This document shows, in pieces, positions 15,323-24,550 of a DNA stretch of 64,000 bases (within the stretch, counting starts at the first letter, position 1; each line of letters opens with the position of its first letter). The notes under the pieces were generated by a model. The model worked only from the letters and a program-made list of their open reading frames with translations. It had not been told where the DNA came from and made no database searches. Source of the stretch: Sphingomonas sp. (GTDB taxonomy: Bacteria > Pseudomonadota > Alphaproteobacteria > Sphingomonadales > Sphingomonadaceae); the NCBI RefSeq assembly GCF_019749955.1, contig NZ_JAIEPC010000008.1:124001-188000 (forward strand), read 5' to 3'. The translations under genes were made by a program, and so were the position numbers.

Positions 15323-16714
15323 ATGGACGCGGTAACCGTTTCTGCGCCGCCCGCGACCGAGTCTGCCGCCCCCCCACGCCGCGCGACCGGATCGCTCAGC
15401 CGCCGGATGATCCTGATTGCGACATTGTGGATTTCGGTGCTGCTGGCGGGCGGTGCTTTCGCGCTCGACCGCGTGCTGACGGGTGCGATCACGCGCAATT
15501 TTGATGATCAGCTCGAATATGTGCTCAAGACGCTGATCCTGTCGGCGCAGATCGGCCCTGACGGCGAAGTCATTTTCAACCGCGAGCCCGCCGACCAGCG
15601 CTTTCTCGAACCCTATTCGGGGCTTTACTGGCAAGTCAGCGCCAAGGGGCGCGAGGATTTTCCGTCGCGGTCGCTATGGGACCGGCGGCTGGCGTACGGC
15701 CAGGATCATAATGATCGCGAGGTCCATCTCTATGACAGCCGTCAATTCGGCGAGGAGAAGCTGCGGATCGTCGAGCGCGACGTGAAGCTGCCCGGATCGC
15801 CGGTGCGGTGGCGGTTCAAGATCGCGGGCAATCGCGACACGCTCGACGCGCAGATTTCAGCGCTGCGCCAGATTCTCGCGATCAGCTTTGCACTGCTCGC
15901 GCTGGGCCTGATCATCATGGCGGGGTTGCAGACCTTCTACGGGCTGCGCCCTCTGCGCAAGGTGCGTGAGGAAATCGCCCGGATGCGCAGTGGCGCGGCG
16001 CGCCAGATCGAGGCGCCGATGCCGGTCGAAGTGATGCCGCTGGTCGACGAACTCAATGCATTGATCGCGCACAACGAGCGCCAGGCCGAGGAAGCGCGCC
16101 GCCATGCCGGCAATCTGGCGCATGCGCTCAAGACCCCGCTGACCGTCATCATGAACGCCGCGACCGCGCACGCCGATGATCTGGCGCCGACAGTGATCCG
16201 CGAAGCAACGACGATGCGGCGCCAGGTCGATCACCACCTTGCGCGGGCAAGGGCGGTCGGGCGGCGCGGCCATGCGCATAGCCGCGCGGCCGTGTGGCCG
16301 AGCCTCGAATCGGTCGAGCGCGCGGTCGGGCGGCTCTACCCGCATGTCCGCTTCGATGCCGATGGCCCGAAGGATTTGCAGGTCCATGTCGAGCGGCAGG
16401 ACCTCGACGAAATGCTCGGCAACCTGATCGAGAATGCCGCCAAATATGGCGGCGGCAGCGTGTTTGTGACCGTCAAGCCGGTGGGGACCTTCGTTGAATT
16501 TCTGGTCGAGGACGACGGGCCGGGCATCGCCGAGGCCGACCGCCAGCGGCTGTTCGATCGCGGCGCGCGGCTCGATACGGGGAAGCCGGGGACCGGGCTG
16601 GGTCTGGCGATCGTGCGCGACGTGGCGGAGATTTACGAAGGCGGGGTCGAGCTCGACGAGAGCGAGGATCTGGGCGGGTTGCTGGTGCGACTGAAGCTGC
16701 CGGTGGCGGGGTGA
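15323..16714 (+). CDS. Sensor histidine kinase, PhoQ-like
   Basis: A 463-residue inner-membrane kinase. Two membrane helices (about 28-48 and 181-203) enclose a periplasmic sensor of about 130 residues, followed by a HAMP-like linker and the dimerisation helix with His267 in LAHALKTPLTVI, the PhoQ-type H box. The ATPase domain has an N box (NLIENAAKYGG), G1 (DDGPGIAEAD) and G2 (GTGLGLAIV). The sensor has acidic patches (EVHLYDSRQFGEEKL) that could meet cations but this is not proven. It pairs with the upstream regulator across the family B repeat. The stop overlaps the possible GTG start of the crotonase gene. Confidence 0.93.
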   Translation: MDAVTVSAPPATESAAPPRRATGSLSRRMILIATLWISVLLAGGAFALDRVLTGAITRNFDDQLEYVLKTLILSAQIGPDGEVIFNREPADQRFLEPYSGLYWQVSAKGREDFPSRSLWDRRLAYGQDHNDREVHLYDSRQFGEEKLRIVERDVKLPGSPVRWRFKIAGNRDTLDAQISALRQILAISFALLALGLIIMAGLQTFYGLRPLRKVREEIARMRSGAARQIEAPMPVEVMPLVDELNALIAHNERQAEEARRHAGNLAHALKTPLTVIMNAATAHADDLAPTVIREATTMRRQVDHHLARARAVGRRGHAHSRAAVWPSLESVERAVGRLYPHVRFDADGPKDLQVHVERQDLDEMLGNLIENAAKYGGGSVFVTVKPVGTFVEFLVEDDGPGIAEADRQRLFDRGARLDTGKPGTGLGLAIVRDVAEIYEGGVELDESEDLGGLLVRLKLPVAG

Positions 16715-16719
16715 GGGCG

Positions 16720-17418
16720 ATGGCGATTGCGGTGGGCGAAGTCGAAGAGTGCCGGATGATCACGATCGATCGCCCGCCGGTGAACGCGCTCGATCTTGAG
16801 GCCATCCTGGCGCTGGAGGCGGCGTTCGTTGCCGCCGCGGCTGACCGACCGCGCGGGGTGGTGCTGACGGGGGCGGGGAATGCCTTTTGCGCGGGGGTCG
16901 ATACGCGGGCGTTCGGCAGCTATGACCGCGCGACGCGGCACGAAATGGTCCGTGCGATCACGCGGATGGTCGCGGCACTGCTGGCGATTCCGGTGCCGGT
17001 GGTGGTGGCCGTCAATGGCCATGCGCTCGGCGGCGGCTTTGTGCTGATGCTGGGCGGCGATTACCGGCTGGTGGCGGATGCGGCGGGGGCGAAGCTCGGG
17101 CTGACTGAGGCCAAGGCGGGGGTGCCGTTTCCGGCGGGGCCGCGCGCGATGATTGCGGCCGAACTCGCGCCATCGCTGCTGCGGCGGCTGACGCTGACCA
17201 GCGCGACGCTGAGCCCCGCCGAAGCGGTTGCGGCCGACATCGCTGATACGCTGGTGGTGCCAGAGGATTTGATCACGCAGGCCTGCTCGGTGGCGGCGGC
17301 AATGGCCGCGCAGCCCGCCTTTGGCGCGGTCAAGCAGCAGGTGCGGGGGCCGCTTGCCGCGCGGGTGGCAGCGCTCGCCGCATCGGGTGAGGAGCCGTTT
17401 CTGGCCGCCTTTGGCTGA
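16720..17418 (+). CDS. Crotonase (enoyl-CoA hydratase/isomerase) family protein
   Basis: A 232-residue (ATG 16720) member of the crotonase fold, expected to act on an acyl-CoA thioester through an oxyanion hole. The first oxyanion segment GAGNAFCAGVDTRAF and the second VNGHALGGGFVLMLGGDYRL are both clear. The usual catalytic glutamates of a hydratase are not evident, so it may be an isomerase or another branch. An alternative GTG start at 16711 would overlap the kinase stop by four bases. It follows the two-component system but probably belongs to general acyl-CoA metabolism. Confidence 0.88.
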   Translation: MAIAVGEVEECRMITIDRPPVNALDLEAILALEAAFVAAAADRPRGVVLTGAGNAFCAGVDTRAFGSYDRATRHEMVRAITRMVAALLAIPVPVVVAVNGHALGGGFVLMLGGDYRLVADAAGAKLGLTEAKAGVPFPAGPRAMIAAELAPSLLRRLTLTSATLSPAEAVAADIADTLVVPEDLITQACSVAAAMAAQPAFGAVKQQVRGPLAARVAALAASGEEPFLAAFG

Positions 17419-17427
17419 AGCCCCGGC

Positions 17428-18426
17428 TCACGCCGCCGCGCGCACCTCCTGCATCGCCGTCGCCGCATAGCTGAGGCTGGCTTTGCGCGCTTCGTGGTCG
17501 AAGATCGAGCTGGTCAGGATCAGCTCGTCGGCGCCAGTGCGCGCGACGAACGACGCGATCCCGCGCGCGAGCTTGGCCGGGCCGCCGGTCGCCGAGCATT
17601 GCAGCACGTGGCCGAGGATCGCGGCGGCACTGTCGGGCAGGCTCTCGCGGTAGCCCGCGACCGGCGGCGGCAGCTGGCGCGGCTGGCCGGTGCGCAGGGC
17701 GACAAAGGCCTGCGCCTGCGAGCTCGCGAGATACTCGGCCTCGGCATCGGTTGCGGCACCGAACACGTTGAACCCGGCGGCGACATAGGGCCGGGCAAGC
17801 GCCGCCGAGGGGCGGAACTGGCTGCGGTAGATTTGCAAAGCCGCATCGAGCGCATCGGGCGCGAAGTGCGAGGCGAAGGCATAGGGTAGCCCAAGCGCGG
17901 CGGCGAGTTGCGCGCCGAACGTGCTTGAGCCGAGAATCCACATCTCGACCTTCGCCCCCGCACCCGGCATCGCGCTTATGCCGGTCTGGCCGTCATCGGC
18001 GAAATAGCTCTGGATTTCGAGCACATCCTGCGGGAAGGCATTGGGATCGCTGTCGAGACCCCGGCGCAGCGCCCGCGCGACCCGCTGGTCCGATCCCGGC
18101 GCGCGGCCGAGCCCGAGATCGATCCGCCCCGGAAACAGCGCGTCGAGCGTGCCGAATTGTTCGGCGACCACGAGCGGCGCATGGTTGGGCAGCATGATCC
18201 CGCCCGCGCCGACGCGGATGCTGCGCGTGGCAGCAGCGACATGGCCGATCACGACGGCGGTGGCGCCGCCTGCGATCCCCGGCATGCCGTGATGCTCGGC
18301 AATCCAGTAGCGGGTGAAGCCGAGGTCCTCGGCATGGCGCGCGAGATCGGCGGTGTTGGCAAACGCCTGCGCCACGCTGCCGCCTTCGACGACGGGGACC
18401 AGATCGAGGAGCGAGTATTTCGTCAT
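17428..18426 (-). CDS. LLM class flavin-dependent oxidoreductase
   Basis: A 332-residue luciferase-like monooxygenase or F420/FMN oxidoreductase of the bacterial LLM family. It starts [16 protein letters not shown] at the ATG at 18426; extra in-frame sequence up to 18594 has no coding character. Family features are [36 protein letters not shown], and [14 protein letters not shown], the standard signature of the YhbW/MsnO8-like subgroup. These proteins use reduced flavin but most have no known substrate. It is convergent with the crotonase gene, nine bases away. Confidence 0.93.
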   Translation of the reverse strand: MTKYSLLDLVPVVEGGSVAQAFANTADLARHAEDLGFTRYWIAEHHGMPGIAGGATAVVIGHVAAATRSIRVGAGGIMLPNHAPLVVAEQFGTLDALFPGRIDLGLGRAPGSDQRVARALRRGLDSDPNAFPQDVLEIQSYFADDGQTGISAMPGAGAKVEMWILGSSTFGAQLAAALGLPYAFASHFAPDALDAALQIYRSQFRPSAALARPYVAAGFNVFGAATDAEAEYLASSQAQAFVALRTGQPRQLPPPVAGYRESLPDSAAAILGHVLQCSATGGPAKLARGIASFVARTGADELILTSSIFDHEARKASLSYAATAMQEVRAAA

Positions 18427-18548
18427 GGGCGGAAGATGGGGAAGATCGGGGCGGAGCGCCAGTGGCTGTCGCGCACTTAGTAGGGCGCTTACCTGACGAA
18501 CGCCCACAGCCGCAAACGCGAACGACCGGAAGCCGCAGGAAGCGGACG

Positions 18549-19031
18549 TTAAAAAATTACCAGACGCCCACCGTTGGGAAAAGCACCCTTCCATCCGCAG
18601 GGGAAGTGACCTCCTGCATACCAGTAAGCTTGACTGGCGTAGAATCCGGGAGGGTAAACGTCAGCAAACTCTGCCTCCATGCAGAGGTGCAAAACGTCCC
18701 ATTCTACCGTATTCACGAACACCGGAGGTAGCTGGTTCTCCGCTATGACCGCCGCCGTTTTTTCATCTACGAGACTTTCAACCGTTGGTTTGACGGCTGA
18801 GACCCTGGCGTTCCAGTCGCCGAGTATTCCGGGGCACCGCTCCTGTAATCTCTCTCTGAATTGATTAGCCGCTTCTAGGCACAGGTCCTCCCACTCGGGA
18901 GCGCTACACGAGGCTATAGCGCTCACCCAGTCCGGTAGAACATCGGCGGCATCTGTATCGACGCGACCTACATTTGCGAACCAAGCCACCCCTTTAAGCT
19001 GATCCAGCGTTGCGCTTGTTCTCGGATGCAT
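18549..19031 (-). CDS. Hypothetical protein of foreign composition
   Basis: A 160-residue protein from the ATG at 19031, chosen because GGAGAGG stands eight bases upstream; starts at 19052-19055 are also possible. It has no signal peptide. Trp and Cys are unusually frequent ([22 protein letters not shown]). The region [43 protein letters not shown]-like part is aromatic and ends in a C-terminal NGGRLVIF. I recognise no family. The GC content is visibly below that of neighbours, so it looks like a single-gene insertion between the LLM gene and the nucleotidase. Confidence 0.6.
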   Translation of the reverse strand: MHPRTSATLDQLKGVAWFANVGRVDTDAADVLPDWVSAIASCSAPEWEDLCLEAANQFRERLQERCPGILGDWNARVSAVKPTVESLVDEKTAAVIAENQLPPVFVNTVEWDVLHLCMEAEFADVYPPGFYASQAYWYAGGHFPCGWKGAFPNGGRLVIF

Positions 19032-19235
19032 ACTTATTGCCTCTCCTGCCATCAAGCTGGTAGCAGGCCGAGCATATCCAACTGGGGCGAAAGCTTATAG
19101 GCCAATTTGTTGGGCTACGCTCTGTAGTTGATAGCGTTATGGCGAGCGTTGCGAAGCAATGACGGACCGGGCTGCGTTGCCGACCCTCACCCCCCCCGCT
19201 TGCCCCCATCCCCCGTCCCCCTTAGGACCACGCCC

Positions 19236-19901
19236 ATGCTCGCGCGCTTGGCCCCGATCCGGAACTGGATCTTCGATCTCGACAATACGCTCTACCCCGC
19301 GCGGACCAATATCGCCGGGCAGATGGACGCGCGGATCACGCAATATATCATCGATCTGCTGGGGCTCGAGTGGCCCGAAGCGCGCACGCTCCAGAAGAAA
19401 TTCTTCCATGAGAAGGGCACGACGCTCGCCGGGCTGATCGCGCATCACGGCGTCGATCCGCACCATTATCTCGATTTCGTCCATGATCTCGAGATGGACG
19501 TGCTCGAACATGACGCGCCGCTCGTCGCCGCGATTGCGCAGCTGCCGGGGCGCAAGCTCATCTTCACCAATGCCGACGCGCCCTATGCGACGCGGGTGCT
19601 CGAACGGCTCGGCCTTTCCGATAGCTTCGAGGCGATCCACGACATTCACGCCACCAATTACGTCCCCAAGCCCGACCCGCAGGTCTATCGCGGGCTGTGC
19701 GAAGCCTATGATCTCGATCCGTGCGAAAGCCTGTTCGTCGAGGACATGGCGCGCAACCTTGCGCCCGCGAAGGCGATCGGCATGACGACGGTGTGGGTCA
19801 ACAACGGCTCTGAACAGCCGCCGGGGCCAGCCAATGACTTTATCGATTTCACCACGCACGATCTCGCGGCATGGTTGCACGCGATAATGGAGGCAGCATG
19901 A
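19236..19901 (+). CDS. HAD-family pyrimidine 5'-nucleotidase
   Basis: A 221-residue HAD phosphatase of the SDT1/pyrimidine 5'-nucleotidase type. The nucleophile motif is [11 protein letters not shown] with Asp14 and Asp16; motif II is [14 protein letters not shown]; motif III/IV is [24 protein letters not shown]. It likely removes the phosphate from pyrimidine nucleotides. The ATG at 19236 is chosen over an upstream frame start at 19128 because homologues begin just before the DLDNTLYP motif. Its last codons overlap the dapD start (ATGA), a gene order seen in several sphingomonads. Confidence 0.92.
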   Translation: MLARLAPIRNWIFDLDNTLYPARTNIAGQMDARITQYIIDLLGLEWPEARTLQKKFFHEKGTTLAGLIAHHGVDPHHYLDFVHDLEMDVLEHDAPLVAAIAQLPGRKLIFTNADAPYATRVLERLGLSDSFEAIHDIHATNYVPKPDPQVYRGLCEAYDLDPCESLFVEDMARNLAPAKAIGMTTVWVNNGSEQPPGPANDFIDFTTHDLAAWLHAIMEAA

Positions 19902-20725
19902 CCGAAGCCCTGCAAACGACGATCGACGCCGCGTGGGAAGCGCGCGACACGATCAATTTCGATACACGCGGCGCAGTGCGCGATGCCGTGGTCGACTCGA
20001 TCCGCTTGCTCGACGCCGGCACCGCGCGCGTCGCCGAGCCTGACAGCCATGGCGGCTGGCGCGTCAATCAGTGGCTCAAAAAAGCCGTGCTGCTGTCGTT
20101 CCGGCTGAACGACAATATGCTGATCGCAGGCGGGCCGAGCGACGGGCCGTGGTTCGACAAGGTGCCGTCGAAATTTGCGGGCTGGGGCGACGCCGAGTTC
20201 CGCAGCGCGGGCTTTCGCGCCGTACCGGGCAGCATCGTGCGGCGCGGCGCCTATATCGCCAAGGGCGCGGTGCTGATGCCGAGCTTCGTCAACATCGGCG
20301 CGCATGTCGGCGAAGGGACGATGGTCGACACCTGGGCGACGGTAGGGAGCTGCGCGCAGATCGGCCGCAATGTCCATCTGTCGGGCGGCGCGGGGATCGG
20401 CGGCGTGCTTGAGCCGTTGCAGGCCGGGCCGGTGGTGATCGAGGACGGCGCCTTCATCGGCGCACGGGCCGAAGTCGCCGAAGGCGTGCGCGTCGGCGAA
20501 GGCGCGGTGCTGTCGATGGGCGTGTATCTCGGCGCCTCAACCAAGATCATCGACCGCGCGACCGGCGAAATCCACCGCGGCTTCGTGCCGCCCTATTCGG
20601 TGGTGGTGCCGGGGACGATCGGCGGCGGGAATGGCGTGCCCGCGCTGTACTGCGCGGTGATCGTGAAGCAGGTCGACGCGCAGACGCGGTCGAAGACGAG
20701 CATTAATGAGCTGCTGCGGGATTAG
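19898..20725 (+). CDS. dapD: Tetrahydrodipicolinate N-succinyltransferase
   Basis: A 275-residue enzyme that adds succinyl from succinyl-CoA to tetrahydrodipicolinate in the lysine/meso-diaminopimelate pathway, feeding peptidoglycan synthesis. The N-terminal helical domain ends near residue 100 and the rest is a left-handed beta helix of hexapeptide repeats ([40 protein letters not shown]). The [29 protein letters not shown] stretch is diagnostic for DapD. Length matches the family. It overlaps the nucleotidase gene and is followed by the foreign DUF262 gene. Confidence 0.97.
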   Translation: MTEALQTTIDAAWEARDTINFDTRGAVRDAVVDSIRLLDAGTARVAEPDSHGGWRVNQWLKKAVLLSFRLNDNMLIAGGPSDGPWFDKVPSKFAGWGDAEFRSAGFRAVPGSIVRRGAYIAKGAVLMPSFVNIGAHVGEGTMVDTWATVGSCAQIGRNVHLSGGAGIGGVLEPLQAGPVVIEDGAFIGARAEVAEGVRVGEGAVLSMGVYLGASTKIIDRATGEIHRGFVPPYSVVVPGTIGGGNGVPALYCAVIVKQVDAQTRSKTSINELLRD

Positions 20726-20889
20726 GGGGACTTGGTAAACCAGTTCGCTATCAACGTCCCAATGTGGCTGTTGGTTGCTCGACTCCGGCTACGGTCGAGA
20801 GGACCGTCTCCCCGTTAAAGCCAGAGGGCAGATTGACAGAACCTTCGACTTAATTGCACACTTTCTCAAATATTGTTGAGGGAGTCAGT

Positions 20890-22581
20890 ATGTCGAAGAA
20901 AATAAGCGGTGCGGAATTTCCACTGTCAAAAATCTTCAGCTCGGATTTCGAATATGTAATACCTTCCTACCAGCGACCCTACGCATGGGGGGTAGAGCAA
21001 GCTTCCGAGCTATTCGACGATCTCGTGGCATTTTTTCGTGCCGAGGCCGAGGAAGGATACTTCCTCGGTAGCATCGTTCTGATCAAGGCAGAGGGCAGCG
21101 CCCTTTCTCAGGTTATAGACGGACAGCAGCGGCTCACTACACTGACAATATTGCTGTCCTCAATGGCATGCGCTCATGGCGGAGCCGACAAGGAAGAGTT
21201 GCGTCCTTATATTCTTGAGCCCGGTAAAAAAATGGAAGGCATTATGCCGAAGCCGCGCCTCTCGCTTCGAGAGCGGGATCGGGATTTTTTCTCAAAATAC
21301 GTCCAAGATCTCCAGATCGATTCACTGATTGAAATCGACCCTTCGTCATTGAATAATGAATCGCAAATCAATATTCGCAAGAATGCAGAGTATTTCGTAG
21401 GCGCTGTACAAGAAACCTTTCCGAACTCGAAAGATTTGGAGGCGTTCAGTCATTTTCTTTTGACTCGTTGCTATCTGGTGGCAGTCTCGACACCGAGTCA
21501 GGAGTCGGCATTTCGTGTGTTTTCTGTGATGAATAGTCGCGGTCTCAATCTACAACATACCGATATCATTAAGGCCGATACCATAGGAAAACTTAAAAGC
21601 GAGGTAGATCAGGAAGCATACAACAAAAAATGGGAGTCAATGGAGGTCGATCTCACACGATCCGGATTTAACGATCTCTTCGCATATATCCGAATGATAT
21701 ACGCCAAAGAGAAAGCTAAGAGATCACTTTTAGAAGAGTTTCGTGCTTATGTTTTGCCGTATAATCCCGATGCAAAATGCTTTATCGACAACGTTCTAAA
21801 GCCTTACGCTGATGCGCTTGAAGACATTCGGACTGCCTCCTACGCTGCCACGTCGCATGCCGAAGAAATTAACTACTACATCACTTGGTTAAATCGTATC
21901 GACAATTCGGACTGGATTCCGCCAGCGATACTCTTTTTGAAGAAGAATCGCAGTAAGCCTAAACGAGTGGCGCGCTTCTTCGAAATGTTGGAACGGCTTG
22001 CGGCATATATGCACATTTGTCGTTTCAACGTGAACGATCGCATCGAAGTGTACGCGCACGTTATCTCGGATATCCAGAGCGACCTCCAGCCCGATGACAT
22101 GGAAGCGCTCGACCTTGATGAGGAGGATTGTGAGGCGTTTCGTGAAGCGCTGGATGGCAATATTTATGAGCTAGCGCCACGTCGTCGAAATTATCTAATC
22201 CTGCGGCTGGACTCCTTCATCTCGGACGGTGCCGCCACTTACGATCCAAGAATTCTGACGATCGAACACGTTCTCCCTCAAACCGTACCAGTTGATAGCG
22301 AGTGGCGCGATTGGTGGCCCGACGCATCGATTCGAAAGGAATGGCTTCACCGTCTCGCGAACCTAGTGCCGCTTAACAAGAAGAAGAATTCGTCCGCCCA
22401 GAATTACGAGTTCGCCGACAAATGCAGAATCTACTTCGCGGGTACCAAGAGCGTTTCTTCGTATGCGCTCACCAGCCAAGTCATCTCTCAACAGGAATGG
22501 ACGCCCGAGTCGGTTGAAAAACGGCAAGGCATGCTGCTCAAGGTGCTCTATGAGGGTTGGGCAATAGATAGTGGGAGCTAG
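20890..22581 (+). CDS. DUF262-DUF1524 protein (GmrSD-like putative restriction enzyme)
   Basis: A 563-residue stand-alone protein joining a DUF262 ParB-like NTPase domain and a DUF1524 HNH-type nuclease domain, the fused form of the type IV restriction pair GmrS/GmrD. DUF262 motifs are IPSYQRPYAWG (residues 24-34) and VIDGQQRLTTLT (76-86); MNSRGLNLQHTDIIKAD follows near 215. The nuclease motif is TIEHVLPQ near 456-463 with LANLVPLNKKKN after it. In related enzymes these cut modified phage DNA, here inferred only. The ATG is preceded by GAGGGAG. A TTGACA lies at 20833 without a clear partner. GC is clearly below dapD and glpX, so it is a recent insertion. Defence role is likely but unproven. 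Confidence 0.85.
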   Translation: MSKKISGAEFPLSKIFSSDFEYVIPSYQRPYAWGVEQASELFDDLVAFFRAEAEEGYFLGSIVLIKAEGSALSQVIDGQQRLTTLTILLSSMACAHGGADKEELRPYILEPGKKMEGIMPKPRLSLRERDRDFFSKYVQDLQIDSLIEIDPSSLNNESQINIRKNAEYFVGAVQETFPNSKDLEAFSHFLLTRCYLVAVSTPSQESAFRVFSVMNSRGLNLQHTDIIKADTIGKLKSEVDQEAYNKKWESMEVDLTRSGFNDLFAYIRMIYAKEKAKRSLLEEFRAYVLPYNPDAKCFIDNVLKPYADALEDIRTASYAATSHAEEINYYITWLNRIDNSDWIPPAILFLKKNRSKPKRVARFFEMLERLAAYMHICRFNVNDRIEVYAHVISDIQSDLQPDDMEALDLDEEDCEAFREALDGNIYELAPRRRNYLILRLDSFISDGAATYDPRILTIEHVLPQTVPVDSEWRDWWPDASIRKEWLHRLANLVPLNKKKNSSAQNYEFADKCRIYFAGTKSVSSYALTSQVISQQEWTPESVEKRQGMLLKVLYEGWAIDSGS

Positions 22582-22691
22582 TATCTATCGTTCCTGCGGG
22601 CTGTTTGCTGGCGAAGCCCCTCACCCCCATTCTCGACAACCCGCCGCCAACCGCCTATCGCGCACCCCAACAAATCAAAGGGGAGCCCGAA

Positions 22692-23660
22692 ATGCCCAAA
22701 GCCTCCAAGACGCTCGACCGTGTGCTCGTGCTCGAAATGGTGCGCGTTACCGAAGCCGCGGCGGTTGCCGCCGCCAGCCTGATCGGGCGCGGGGATGAGA
22801 AGGCGGCCGATGCCGCCGCGGTCGAGGCGATGCGGGAGGCGCTCAACAAGCTCTACATGGACGGCACCGTGGTGATCGGTGAGGGCGAGCGCGACGAAGC
22901 GCCGATGCTCTATATCGGCGAAAAGGTCGGCTCGGCGATCGGCAAGGGACCGAAGATCGACATTGCGCTCGATCCGCTCGAAGGCACGACGATCACCGCG
23001 AAGGCCGGGCCGAATGCGCTCGCGGTGCTGGCGATTGCCGAGGAAGGCTGCCTGCTCAACGCGCCCGACGTCTATATGGACAAGATCGCGGTCGGGCCGG
23101 GTTACCCGAAGGACCTGATCGACCTCGACAAGACGCCGACCGAAAATGTGAAGGCGCTGGCCAAGGCCAAGGGTGTGAAGCCGCGCGAGATCATCGCCTG
23201 CGTGCTCGATCGCCCGCGCCACGAAAAGCTGATCGCCGAATTGCGCAAGATCGGCTGCGGGATCGTGCTGATCGATGACGGCGATGTCGCGGGCGTGATC
23301 GCGACGACCAACCCCGAGACCAACATCGACATCTACATCGGCCAGGGTGGCGCGCCCGAGGGTGTGCTGGCGGCCGCCGCGCTGCGCTGTGTCGGCGGGC
23401 AGTTCAAGGGGCGGCTGGTGTTCCGCAACGACGACGAGCGCGCGCGGGCGGCGAAATGGGGCGTCACCGATCTCGACAAGCAGTACGACCTGAAGGAGCT
23501 GGCGAAGGGCGATTGCATCTTTGCCGCGACCGGGGTGACCGACGGGTCGCTGCTCGGCGGCGTCAAGCGCGTCGGCGGCAAGCTGATCACCCACAGCGTC
23601 GTGATGCGCGCGTCGAGCGGCACGGTGCGCTGGGTAAAGGGCGAACGCCGGATCGATTGA
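22692..23660 (+). CDS. glpX: Class II fructose-1,6-bisphosphatase
   Basis: A 322-residue metal-dependent phosphatase of the GlpX family, which makes fructose 6-phosphate in gluconeogenesis. Family motifs seen are GTVVIGEGERDEAPMLYIGE and IDIALDPLEGTTITAKAGPNALAVLA, which hold the metal-binding acidic residues, and AATGVTDGSLLGGVKR near the end. Length and start MPKASKTLDRVLVLEMVRVTEAAA match alphaproteobacterial GlpX. The ATG at 22692 has AGGGGAG upstream. In other alphaproteobacteria it often follows homoserine dehydrogenase, but here the foreign DUF262 gene precedes it. Confidence 0.96.
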   Translation: MPKASKTLDRVLVLEMVRVTEAAAVAAASLIGRGDEKAADAAAVEAMREALNKLYMDGTVVIGEGERDEAPMLYIGEKVGSAIGKGPKIDIALDPLEGTTITAKAGPNALAVLAIAEEGCLLNAPDVYMDKIAVGPGYPKDLIDLDKTPTENVKALAKAKGVKPREIIACVLDRPRHEKLIAELRKIGCGIVLIDDGDVAGVIATTNPETNIDIYIGQGGAPEGVLAAAALRCVGGQFKGRLVFRNDDERARAAKWGVTDLDKQYDLKELAKGDCIFAATGVTDGSLLGGVKRVGGKLITHSVVMRASSGTVRWVKGERRID

Positions 23661-23753
23661 GGGGGCGGGGACTGCGATTGGCGCTTGAAGCTGACGCGGT
23701 GAGGGTGACGCGCCATCCCGGCACGCCGCCGGAATGGCCGAACTACCGCGCGT

Positions 23754-24269
23754 TCAGCCGAGCTTCACCTTGCCCATCATCACGCCCTCACTGAACATCA
23801 TCAGGTCGAAGGTTGCATATTTGCGGGCATGGTCACTGAGGTCGCTACGTGTGGCGAATTCGCGCAGCTTTTCAGCCTGCATCACGACCAGGCCATCATG
23901 ATAGCCGTTCTCGGCATCGGGATTGTAGAGGTTCACCCCGAAGCGCGCGCTTTCCAGCGTGCTACGCAGCGGGCTGTCGGCCTTCATGGCCGCGAGCTTG
24001 GCGACCGACACCGGGCTTTTGAGCAGCGCGATGCGGTTACCGGCCATGTTGGGCTGAAGTCCGAGCCCGGTCAGCATCGCGCCGATCGCACGATCGTGCC
24101 AGAGGCTCGGCGCGAAGATGAAGGCGCTCCCAAAATCGAGGTCCAAGCCGAGTGCTTGCGAGAGCAGCGCGATCGCTTCATCGGCGCCGTCATTCGCGCC
24201 GGACTGCGACGGGCGGGGCTGCGGGGCGAAGCGCATCGGCTCCGGCTTAGGCTTCTTGCGACCGAACAT
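23754..24269 (-). CDS. Conserved hypothetical protein
   Basis: A 171-residue cytoplasmic-looking protein starting MFGRKKPKPEPMRF at the ATG at 24269. A basic, proline-rich N-terminus of about 25 residues leads into a mostly alpha-helical body (DEAIALLSQALGLDLDFGSAFIFAPSLWHDRAIGAMLTGLG) with no catalytic motif I can identify. Codon use is like the host. The upstream in-frame extension to 24497 has no coding features. It lies convergent to glpX. No function can be proposed. Confidence 0.65.
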   Translation of the reverse strand: MFGRKKPKPEPMRFAPQPRPSQSGANDGADEAIALLSQALGLDLDFGSAFIFAPSLWHDRAIGAMLTGLGLQPNMAGNRIALLKSPVSVAKLAAMKADSPLRSTLESARFGVNLYNPDAENGYHDGLVVMQAEKLREFATRSDLSDHARKYATFDLMMFSEGVMMGKVKLG

Positions 24270-24550
24270 GAGGCACTCCGGACTTGCGGTTCTTCCGCGA
24301 CACTTACGCAGGTCAAGTTGAAAAGAAGTGAAAACTACCACGAGCGCTTCTCGCTCGACTGCCTCGTCTAGTTGAAGCTCGCGGTACCGCAGCGGGCCGA
24401 TCCGTCTCCCTACTGGGAGAAGGCCATTCCAAACCGCCCTCGCCATGGCTTCCGCCGCGCGCGCCTTGGTGGGCGGCAACAGTCCCGTTGCGCCCACGCC
24501 CGCGCCCCGATAGCCTGCGCGGGTCGCTCCCCAAGCAGGAATCCCGCCCC

